DNA from: JAPLUA01 sp964625855
GTDB taxonomy: Bacteria; Verrucomicrobiota; Verrucomicrobiia; Limisphaerales; UBA8199
Length of the DNA: 64,000 bases
Direction: 5' to 3'
Assembly (NCBI GenBank): GCA_964625855.1
Contig: CAZVFC010000020.1
Location: 78,307 to 142,306, forward strand
Under the pieces are notes generated by a model. That model did no database searches and was not told the origin of the DNA. It worked only from the letters and a program-made list of their open reading frames with translations. Below are positions 36,279-43,251 of the stretch, one piece after another. The number at the start of each line of letters is the position of its first letter. The stretch's first letter is position 1. The translations under genes were made by a program, and so were the position numbers.

Positions 36279-36371
36279 GCACACCGGATGCACCAGCGAT
36301 GCACCAGCGATGCACACGCGGGAACCGCTGGTGCATCCCTTGTGCATCGCTGGTGCATCGCTGGTGCACGA
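36279..36371. repeat. Hairpin with 11-nt tandem-repeat arms (locus 3)
   Basis: Four left units (36279-36322: GCACACCGGAT, GCACCAGCGAT twice, GCACACGCGGG) face four right units (36328-36371: CTGGTGCATCC, CTTGTGCATCG, CTGGTGCATCG, CTGGTGCACGA). Loop-side spacing is only a few bases. The unit is close to that of locus 1, while the first unit has the ACACCGG core of locus 2, so this locus links the two sequence types. It lies in the 587-bp gap 35880-36466 between hypA and the kinase gene, which holds no other supported feature. Confidence 0.88.
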
Positions 36372-36466
36372 CCCGAAGAGCAGGAGAGGATGCTCCTTCG
36401 CAAGTGTCGGATTGCGGGTGTCGGCCTTCGGATTTTCGCCTGGGGCCGTTCCCCAAGGGCCGCGGA

Positions 36467-39154
36467 TCAAGGATCAGCCGGCGCGGTTCGTTTGGGCACG
36501 AACTCCTTCACAAGGCGTTTTGCCTCGGCAAGCTGGTCGGGCGTCAACTTGCCCTCCAAGTCTCTCACGAGGGCATCGCCATTGTTCGGATCCGGCAAAC
36601 GGGCTGCCACCGCCGCCCACTTGTACGCTTCCACGAGGTCCTCCGGCACACCATCTCCCGCGGCGCATTGCCTGGCTAGAGCCGCTGCGGCAGCGCCAAT
36701 TCCCTGGTCGGCAGCCAGCTTGAACCAGCGAGCGGCTTCCTGGGAATCCCGCGCAACGCTCTCCCCCTTCAGGTAACGCAGCCCCATGCTATATTGAGAT
36801 TCGGCCTGTCCTTGTTCGGCGGCCTTGCGGAACCAGCGGCTCGCCTCGGCCAAGTCCGTCTCCACCTCCTGCCCGTTCGCATACATGACGCCGATCCGGT
36901 GCTGGGCGATGGGATCGCCCTTCAGGGCGGCGGGCAGCAGCAGGGTGAACGCCTTGTTGTAATCGCCGCGTTGCCAAGCCTCGCGACCGCGCCGAACCGA
37001 TTGGCCGAGCGCCTGCGCGTCCGGGTCGGACGCGACCGCCCCTCCTGCCTCCGCTGGCTGCAACTGGAAATCAAGCTGTGCCGAGTACGGTGGCTGGGAT
37101 ACGGGCACACTTGTGCTCCCAGAAGGCGGTGCAGCCTCTTCGGGCGCCAAGGTGGGATACTGCTTTTCGAGTTCGGCCTTCTCCCGTCTGACTTCCTCGA
37201 TTTGGCGCTTCACGCTTTGCACCGTGGGATGGGTCTCGGTGTATCTTTGGAGCAAGTCGTTCTCCCGCTGGCTAAGTTGCTGCAGCCGACTTGAGGCGGC
37301 GCGGTAAGCACTCACCTTGGGAGAGGGAATCGGTCGGGCAGGTATCCCAGGAAGTGATCTGGGGATCAGGGTTTGAAGCTTGGTTTGGTAACCCGACGCT
37401 GAGGCCGCCAGCGTGTGTTCTTCATACCATGTGTGCAGCACATAATGCCCTTGGGCATCCGTCCAGGCCTGCTGCGCGGGCCGGTTGGGCCGGGAACCGT
37501 AGTGATTCTCATCCACCCGCGCGCCGGTGATTGGCTGGCCGGTGACGGCGTCGGTGACCGTGCCGCGGACCACAAAAGTTGGTGCCATTTGCCGGTGGGT
37601 GGCGATGGCACGCCCTCGGGCGACAGCCGGCAGGATAATGGACGTCAGGATGGCGCCCACCGGAATGGCGAGGATGAGCAACACCGCGCCCACGATGACT
37701 GCCGCCACCTTCCACCCGCCGCCGTTGGCTGGTGGTGCTGCGTCAAGTGCGGCCACGGGATGGCCCTTGCCAAACGCCTCGCGCACGTGGCGCTGACTCA
37801 GCACCACCAGCGCCCAAATCCCGATCGGCAGGCCGACCAGGTTCCCTGGCGTGACCAGAATCGCCAGAATGCTGCCCAGAACCGCCAGGCCGTACGCCTG
37901 GAGTCGCTTCATCTTCAGGCCCGCAATCATTATGATGGTGCTCAATACCAAAGCCGACAGCGGGACGAGCAGCAGAGGGGCCGGGCTAAACATGACGCCA
38001 GGCGGGTGCGCCACTTTCAACACGAACAAGGCGATGAGCATGGTGAGTGGGATCGCCACCCAGTTAAGGATAGCCGTGATCACCAGCCCAGTTCCCGGGC
38101 TTCTGACTTGCCGCAACGCATCCCCGGCCACCGGCGGAGCGAAGGTCGGCGGCGCCTTCCCGGCCTGCGCCGGGTCGGTCGTTGCGATGGTTTCCACGTC
38201 GCTCTTGATCTGGCTGGCCTGCTGGTAGCGGCGCTCGGGCTCCTTTTCCAGCGCGTGCAGGACCACCTCATCCAGCCGCACATCCACGTGAACCTTCCTG
38301 GAGGGCGGCGCGAATTTCCCCAGGGGCAATTCGCCCGTCAGCATCTCGTAAAAGACGACGCCCAGCGAGAAGATGTCCGCCCGGTGATCCACAATGCCCG
38401 GCTTCTCCACCTGCTCAGGCGCCATGTAATGGGGCGTGCCGACGACCTGCCGCTCGCCGGTTAGCGACTCGATCCGGCCATCCGTGCCTACGAGCTTGGC
38501 GATGCCAAAATCCGCGATCTTCACCCGGCCCTCCTTGTCCAGGAGGATGTTCTCCGGCTTGATGTCGCGGTGGACGATGCCGTGCTGATGGGCGAACTGG
38601 AGCGCCTCGCAGATGGACGGCACAATCGCCAGCGCTTCCTCTGGCGCCAGCTTCCGCGTCTCCAGCAGTTGGCGCAGGCTCATCCCATCCACAAACTCCA
38701 TCAGCAGGTAATACAAGCCGCTGGCCTCGCCGAAATCATAGACGGTGACGATGTTCGGGTGGTTGAGCCGGGCCAGGGCCTGGGCTTCGCGGGTGAACCG
38801 CTCGGCAAACTGCTGATCTTTCTCGCGCTCGCGGGCTACGATTTTGAGGGCCACGAAGCGGTCGAGCCGGGGTTGGCGCGCCTTATAGACCACCCCCATG
38901 CCGCCGCGGCCCAGGCATTCCAGGATTTCCAGTTGCGGGAAATGGCGGGCGATCTCCTCCACCGGCGGCGCGGGTTGCGGTTTCGGCGGAACCACTTTCG
39001 TGCCGTCGGGACCGACGTCGGCCCCGGGCGCCTCGGTTTGCGTGGCGAGGTTCAGGGCCATCAGGCACCGCGGGCAAAGGCCCTCGGGCGCGTCCGCGGC
39101 CAGTGGCGCGCCGCATTTCTCGCATTTCCGCTCCATGTTTGCGTTCTCTGTCAT
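36467..39154 (-). CDS. Membrane Ser/Thr protein kinase with zinc-ribbon N-terminus and Sel1 repeats
   Basis: 895 residues from the ATG at 39154. A CxxC...CPRC ribbon (Cys11, 14, 27, 30) is typical of verrucomicrobial Hanks kinases. The kinase domain (~75-330) is complete: LGRGGMGVVY (81-90), VALKI lysine, HRDIKPEN (195-202), DFG (215-217), APEQ (245-248). Two to four hydrophobic segments (about 360-500) follow, then a carboxypeptidase-regulatory-like patch (FVVRGTVTDAVTGQPITGAR), a coiled coil (ENDLLQRYTETHPTVQSVKR) and C-terminal Sel1/TPR repeats (GVMYANGQEVETDLAEASRW, YLKGESVARDSQEAARWF). It would sense conditions at the membrane and phosphorylate Ser/Thr on partners. The ECF sigma factor gene lies just upstream on the same strand. 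Confidence 0.93.
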   Translation of the reverse strand: MTENANMERKCEKCGAPLAADAPEGLCPRCLMALNLATQTEAPGADVGPDGTKVVPPKPQPAPPVEEIARHFPQLEILECLGRGGMGVVYKARQPRLDRFVALKIVAREREKDQQFAERFTREAQALARLNHPNIVTVYDFGEASGLYYLLMEFVDGMSLRQLLETRKLAPEEALAIVPSICEALQFAHQHGIVHRDIKPENILLDKEGRVKIADFGIAKLVGTDGRIESLTGERQVVGTPHYMAPEQVEKPGIVDHRADIFSLGVVFYEMLTGELPLGKFAPPSRKVHVDVRLDEVVLHALEKEPERRYQQASQIKSDVETIATTDPAQAGKAPPTFAPPVAGDALRQVRSPGTGLVITAILNWVAIPLTMLIALFVLKVAHPPGVMFSPAPLLLVPLSALVLSTIIMIAGLKMKRLQAYGLAVLGSILAILVTPGNLVGLPIGIWALVVLSQRHVREAFGKGHPVAALDAAPPANGGGWKVAAVIVGAVLLILAIPVGAILTSIILPAVARGRAIATHRQMAPTFVVRGTVTDAVTGQPITGARVDENHYGSRPNRPAQQAWTDAQGHYVLHTWYEEHTLAASASGYQTKLQTLIPRSLPGIPARPIPSPKVSAYRAASSRLQQLSQRENDLLQRYTETHPTVQSVKRQIEEVRREKAELEKQYPTLAPEEAAPPSGSTSVPVSQPPYSAQLDFQLQPAEAGGAVASDPDAQALGQSVRRGREAWQRGDYNKAFTLLLPAALKGDPIAQHRIGVMYANGQEVETDLAEASRWFRKAAEQGQAESQYSMGLRYLKGESVARDSQEAARWFKLAADQGIGAAAAALARQCAAGDGVPEDLVEAYKWAAVAARLPDPNNGDALVRDLEGKLTPDQLAEAKRLVKEFVPKRTAPADP

Positions 39155-39213
39155 CACTCTTTAATTAAGGAAGCAGGAGGGAATGTTACGGGCTGAAACG
39201 AGAGCGGTAAGAC

Positions 39214-39319
39214 GTGAAACGTGAAACGTGACGGAGCTACGGAGCATTGGGGTGTTGGTTGGGAGAGCATCGCCGCTGCAGTTCACGCATCACGTTTCAC
39301 GCTTTACTTCACGTTTCAC
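39214..39319. repeat. Inverted array of 7-nt units between sigma factor and kinase genes
   Basis: The left arm (39214-39234) is GTGAAAC, GTGAAAC, GTGACGG. The right arm (39282-39319) is the reverse complement type (GTTTCAC units). The right arm overlaps the end of the sigma factor gene: its TGA stop (39316-39318) is formed by the repeat. This suggests that the array was inserted or grew at the gene end. The 7-nt period differs from the 11-nt hairpins. Confidence 0.75.
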
Positions 39320-40092
39320 CCCGCCAGCACGCCCATCAGATACCGCACCTCCTCCTCGATCTCGGCGGGGCTCGAAACCGTGTGCGCGATCTCTTCCCGG
39401 AAGACCTCGCGAAAACGCTTGCGCAGCCGGTGCACGGCCACGCGGGCGGCCCCTTCGTTAATGCCCAGCGCCTTGGCAATCTCCGCGTAGGAGATTTCCC
39501 CTCGGTCGGCGGTGAGGCACGCTTTGAGCTGGTTGAATTCCTCCCGCTTTCCCGCGCCACTGAACTCCTCCCGGAGTCGCGTCATCGTGCGGTCGAGCAG
39601 AGTCAACGCCCAGCGCCGCTCGAAGATTCTTTCCGCCGGGACACCCTCTGCCGGCTCGATGCGATACCGCTGCTCAGCCAAATCGGTGTCGAGCGACAGG
39701 GGAGCCTGTCCGCCGCCGCGTTTTTGGGCACGGGCACGGTCCCATTCGTTGGCGAGAAAGCGCTTGAGCGCCACAATCAGGAAGGTGCGGAACCGGCCCT
39801 TCTCCCGCGCCGCCGCCTTCAAGTAATCCTTCGCCAGCAGCCGCGCGAAGAACTCCTGGGTCAGGTCCTGGGCGTCGGGAGGGCTGTGCCCCTGGCGTCG
39901 CACGTAGGCGTAGAGGGGATACCAGTAAGTGCGGCAAAGGGTCTCGAGCGCGGCGTCCGACTCCGGCGAATCCTTCTTGCGAGCCGACAGCACCACGGAC
40001 CAATGAGTGGTGACAAAGATTGGCGGTCGCCCAACCTCCTCAGACGATGGGGTAGTCCGGGAATGAGTGGTGGCTGTCTCGGGCGTCTTCAC
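39316..40092 (-). CDS. ECF-type RNA polymerase sigma factor
   Basis: 258 residues from a GTG at 40092. Longer in-frame starts to 40374 would translate the 7-nt array and are rejected. Region 2 is seen as ALETLCRTYWYPLYAYVRRQ, then GHSPPDAQDLTQEFFARLL; region 4 as SYAEIAKALGINEGAARVAV HRLRKRFREVF. This sequence type (TTHWSVV start, DLTQEFF, linker with RIEPAEG) is the ECF group usually next to Hanks kinases in Verrucomicrobia and Planctomycetes. The kinase gene starts 161 bp downstream. I infer that kinase signalling controls this sigma factor, directly or through its regulon. Confidence 0.9.
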   Translation of the reverse strand: MKTPETATTHSRTTPSSEEVGRPPIFVTTHWSVVLSARKKDSPESDAALETLCRTYWYPLYAYVRRQGHSPPDAQDLTQEFFARLLAKDYLKAAAREKGRFRTFLIVALKRFLANEWDRARAQKRGGGQAPLSLDTDLAEQRYRIEPAEGVPAERIFERRWALTLLDRTMTRLREEFSGAGKREEFNQLKACLTADRGEISYAEIAKALGINEGAARVAVHRLRKRFREVFREEIAHTVSSPAEIEEEVRYLMGVLAG

Positions 40093-40134
40093 CTTGGCTA
40101 GTCTAGCCTCCGCTGGCCGAAGGGCAAGACGTCT

Positions 40135-40331
40135 GAAATCCGAAGGCCGAAAACCGAAAGCCGAAGGAATGCCGAAACCCGAAATCCGAAGGCTGCGAAG
40201 GGCCTGATCGTGTGGCTTGTTGATCGGTCGGCGACGAGTCGCTTTGCAGTCCGGGTTCCGGGCTCCGGCCCTCCTTCGGATTTCGGGTTTCGACATTCCT
40301 TCGGATTTCGGTTTTCGGGGTTCGGGTTTGG
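40135..40331. repeat. Long inverted array of 7-nt units between divergent genes
   Basis: The left arm (40135-40192) is a run of CCGAARN units with one 11-nt unit CCGAAGGAATG. The right arm (40273-40331) is its inverse, with the odd unit (CATTCCTTCGG) at the mirrored place. The ~57-bp arms could pair around an 80-nt loop. The array fills the promoter region between the sigma factor (minus) and glcD (plus). No other gene fits here. Confidence 0.85.
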
Positions 40332-40397
40332 GCCGTTCCCGGGGCGCGCTGACACGAGTGTTCCTTGACCCCACCCCTCGCCCACAGCATTCTGCTT

Positions 40398-41792
40398 ATG
40401 CGAAGTCTTATGTCACTCCCGCAACAGACTCTTTCCGAACTGCGGCGCCTCCTGGGCGCTGAGAATGTCCTTACGGAGAAGGAAGACCTCATCCCTTATT
40501 CCTTCGACGGCACCGCCGCGCTGCAGCAGATGCCGGGCTGCGTCGCATTCGCCCGGACCACGGAACAGGTTGTCGGCGTTCTGCAACTGGCCAACCAGAC
40601 CAAGGCGGCCATCATCACCCGCGGCTCCGGCACGGGGCTAAGCGGTGGCAGCCTGCCCAGTCCGGACTGCATCGTGCTTTGCCTGGCCAAGATGGACAAG
40701 ATTGTGGAGTTGGACCGCGCCAACCTGACTTTGCTGGTCGAGGCGGGGGCCACGACGCAGGCGATCGCCGATGCGGCTGCCGCTGCGGGCCTGTTTTACC
40801 CGCCCGACCCCGGCTCGATGAAGATTTCCACCATCGGCGGCAATGTGGCCGAAAACTCCGGCGGCCTGCGCGGGCTTAAGTACGGCATCACCCGCAGTTA
40901 CGTCATGGGGCTGGAGGTCGTGCTGCCGGACGGCGAAGTGCTGTGGACGGGCAACAAATGCGTGAAAGACGTGGCGGGCTATTCGCTGCGCGACCTGTTC
41001 ATTGGATCCGAGGGCACGCTGGGCATCATCAGCAAAGTGCTGCTCAAGCTCATCCCCAAGCCCGCGGCCAAGAAGACCCTGGTGGCCACGTTCGCGCAGA
41101 TGGACCAGGCTGCCCAGACCGTCTCCGACATCATCGCCGCGCAGATCATTCCCTGCACGCTGGAGTTCCTCGACCGCACTACCATTCATTGCGTCGAAGA
41201 CTTTGCTAAGGTCGGCCTGCCGCTGGATTGCGAGGCGCTGCTGCTCATGGAGACCGACGGCCATCCCGGACCCGTCGCCGAGGAGGCCGCCCGGATGGAG
41301 GAGATCGCCCGGAAGAACGGCGCGGTCGAGGTGCGCGTCGCCAAAGACGAGGCCGAGGCTACTAAGCTAGCTACTGCCCGGCGCAGCGCCTTCTCGGCCC
41401 TGGCGCGAGTCTCGCCGACGACGATTCTCGAAGATGCCACCGTGCCGCGCAGCGAGCTGGCGAAGATGATCCGCTTCGTCGCCGCCGTCGCCGCCAAGTA
41501 CAAGCTGCGCATCGGCACCTTTGGCCACATGGGCGACGGCAACCTGCATCCCACCTTCCTCACGGACGAGCGCAATAAAGATGAGATGCACCGCGTCGAG
41601 GAGGCTTTTAAGGAGATATTCACCGAGGCGATCCGGCTGGGCGGCACCATCACCGGCGAGCACGGCATCGGCGTGTCCAAAAAGTCCTTCCTGCCTAAGT
41701 TCGCCGGCGACGCGCAGATGCGCGTCATGCGCGAGCTGCGGCGTGCGCTGGACCCGAGTGGCATCCTGAACCCCGGGAAGATGTTTGATTAG
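40398..41792 (+). CDS. glcD: FAD-linked glycolate/D-lactate oxidase subunit GlcD
   Basis: 464 residues from the ATG at 40398; an ATG at 40410 is equally possible, and the frame extends to 40365 inside non-conserved sequence. The FAD-binding type 4 (PCMH) domain shows ITRGSGTGLSGGSLPSPDCI, GLFYPPDPGSMKISTIGGNV and AENSGGLRGLKYG. The C-terminal FAD-oxidase domain ends with GTFGHMGDGNLHPTFL, GGTITGEHGIGVSK and RALDPSGILNPGKMF, all diagnostic of GlcD. It oxidises glycolate (or D-lactate) to the 2-oxo acid, passing electrons to GlcF. Glycolate could come from phosphoglycolate salvage or outside. The partner glcF follows after a hairpin. Confidence 0.94.
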   Translation: MRSLMSLPQQTLSELRRLLGAENVLTEKEDLIPYSFDGTAALQQMPGCVAFARTTEQVVGVLQLANQTKAAIITRGSGTGLSGGSLPSPDCIVLCLAKMDKIVELDRANLTLLVEAGATTQAIADAAAAAGLFYPPDPGSMKISTIGGNVAENSGGLRGLKYGITRSYVMGLEVVLPDGEVLWTGNKCVKDVAGYSLRDLFIGSEGTLGIISKVLLKLIPKPAAKKTLVATFAQMDQAAQTVSDIIAAQIIPCTLEFLDRTTIHCVEDFAKVGLPLDCEALLLMETDGHPGPVAEEAARMEEIARKNGAVEVRVAKDEAEATKLATARRSAFSALARVSPTTILEDATVPRSELAKMIRFVAAVAAKYKLRIGTFGHMGDGNLHPTFLTDERNKDEMHRVEEAFKEIFTEAIRLGGTITGEHGIGVSKKSFLPKFAGDAQMRVMRELRRALDPSGILNPGKMFD

Positions 41793-41822
41793 CATGGCCG
41801 ACAAGCTTCTTCCCGCAAGGTT

Positions 41823-41896
41823 TTGGAGTGCGGCAGTGTTCTGCCGCTTTCCGCCGCGTGCCCTTTCCAAAGCGGCAGAGGACTGCCGCACTCCAA
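41823..41896. repeat. 28-bp inverted repeat between glcD and glcF
   Basis: Left arm 41823-41850 and right arm 41869-41896 are inverted copies with two mismatches, around an 18-nt centre. The arms begin and end with the palindromic text TTGGAGTGCGGCAG / CTGCCGCACTCCAA, so each arm is partly self-complementary (GCGGCAG...CTGCCGC). It resembles REP/BIME-type intergenic elements. It separates two genes of one operon, so it could affect the glcD:glcF ratio. Confidence 0.85.
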
Positions 41897-41909
41897 GACG
41901 CTGTCGCGG

Positions 41910-43220
41910 ATGACTCCCCCCGTCTCCCATCTCAAGGGCCTGGATTACTCGGTCGTGCAACAATGCATGCACTGCGGGCTCTGCCTGCCGACCTGCCCGA
42001 CTTACGACGCGACGAAGATCGAGCGCCACAGCCCGCGCGGGCGCATCTCGCTCATGCGCGCGATCGCCGATGGGCGGCTCGATGTCACGCGCACTTTCGC
42101 AGACGAGATGTATTTCTGCCTCGGCTGCCTGGCCTGCATGACGGCCTGCCCGGCGGGGGTGGACTATGCCGAGCTATTCGAGCACGCCCGCGCGGAGGCC
42201 GAGTGCAGCGGCGTGCTCAAGTCGCCCAGGCGCAACCTGATTCGAACCTTCGCGATCCGCTGGCTCTTCATGGACCTGAGCCACCTGCGGTTGGTGGGCC
42301 GTGTCCTGCGGCTCTACCAGCGGCTCGGGCTGCAAACGCTCGTCCGCCGCAGCGGCGTGCTGAAGCTGCTGCCCAAGCGCCTGCGCGAGCTGGAAGCCTT
42401 CACGCCCGACATCCAGCCCAGGTTCTCCGCCGAGCTGATCGCCCCGCTCACGCCCGCCGTCGGACGGAAGCGGTACCGCGTCGCGATGCTCACCGGCTGC
42501 GCGCAGGACCTGATCTTCAGCGACATCAACCGCGACACAGTGGAAGTGCTCGCGCGCAACGGCTGCGAAGTGGTCACGCCCCCGAAGCAGCTCTGCTGCG
42601 GCTCGCTGCACGCCCATAACGGCGAGTGGGCCATGGCCCAGGAACTGGCGCGCAAGCAGCTCGAGCAGTTCCCGCCGGACCAGTTCGACGCCATTATCAG
42701 CAATGCCGGCGGCTGCGGCTCCCATCTCAAGCACTACCACAAGCTGCTCGCCGACGACCCCGCCTACCGCGACCGCGCCGCGCTCTGGGACAAGAAGGTC
42801 AAGGACATCCATGAGTGGCTCATCGAAATCGGCGTTCAGGCCCCCGCCGGGCATGCCCCGCCGCAGGTAGTGACCTATCACGAGTCCTGCCACCTCGCGC
42901 ACGGGCAGAAGATCACCGCCCAGCCGCGCCAGTTGTTGAGCCTGATTCCGAGCCTGAGGCTTGTGGAATTGCCCGAGAGCACGTGGTGCTGCGGCAGCGC
43001 CGGTATCTACAACATTGTGCAGCCGGAGATGGCCAATCAGCTCCTGGACCGCAAGCTGAAGCATATCCAATCCACCGGCGCCGGCATCGTGGCCAACGGT
43101 AACTCGGGCTGCCTGCTCCAGCTCATCAATGGCGTGAAGCAGAAGGGCTTGAAGGTGCGCGTGGCGCACCCAGTGACGCTGCTAGCGGAGGCGTATCGGC
43201 GCGGGACGGGTGACGGGTGA
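41910..43220 (+). CDS. glcF: Glycolate oxidase iron-sulfur subunit GlcF
   Basis: 436 residues from the ATG at 41910; the in-frame GTG-type extension to 41823 lies in the hairpin and is rejected. Two 4Fe-4S motifs are present, CMHCGLCLPTCP and CLGCLACMTACP. Two CCG domains follow: CCGSLHAHNGEWAMAQELA with NAGGCGSHLKHY, and YHESCHLAHGQK with ESTWCCGSAGIYN and ANGNSGCLLQL. These bind the heterodisulfide-reductase-type cluster. It takes electrons from GlcD to quinone. The last residues (GTGDG) and the TGA stop come from a 7-nt repeat at 43201-43228, so the native C-terminus has been replaced by repeat-encoded residues. Confidence 0.94.
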   Translation: MTPPVSHLKGLDYSVVQQCMHCGLCLPTCPTYDATKIERHSPRGRISLMRAIADGRLDVTRTFADEMYFCLGCLACMTACPAGVDYAELFEHARAEAECSGVLKSPRRNLIRTFAIRWLFMDLSHLRLVGRVLRLYQRLGLQTLVRRSGVLKLLPKRLRELEAFTPDIQPRFSAELIAPLTPAVGRKRYRVAMLTGCAQDLIFSDINRDTVEVLARNGCEVVTPPKQLCCGSLHAHNGEWAMAQELARKQLEQFPPDQFDAIISNAGGCGSHLKHYHKLLADDPAYRDRAALWDKKVKDIHEWLIEIGVQAPAGHAPPQVVTYHESCHLAHGQKITAQPRQLLSLIPSLRLVELPESTWCCGSAGIYNIVQPEMANQLLDRKLKHIQSTGAGIVANGNSGCLLQLINGVKQKGLKVRVAHPVTLLAEAYRRGTGDG

Positions 43221-43228
43221 CGAGTGGC
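43201..43228. repeat. One-armed 7-nt array at the glcF 3' end
   Basis: Units GCGGGAC, GGGTGAC, GGGTGAC and GAGTGGC follow one another without gaps. The glcF stop codon (43218-43220) lies in the third unit. No inverted partner was seen within 30 bp. Confidence 0.6.
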
Positions 43229-43251
43229 GGATTCGAAAGGGCGGGTGCGTC

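Noticed and set aside
42174..43169. 331-residue minus-strand frame within glcF
   Set aside because: glcF on the plus strand has both ferredoxin motifs and CCG domains; the antisense frame has none.
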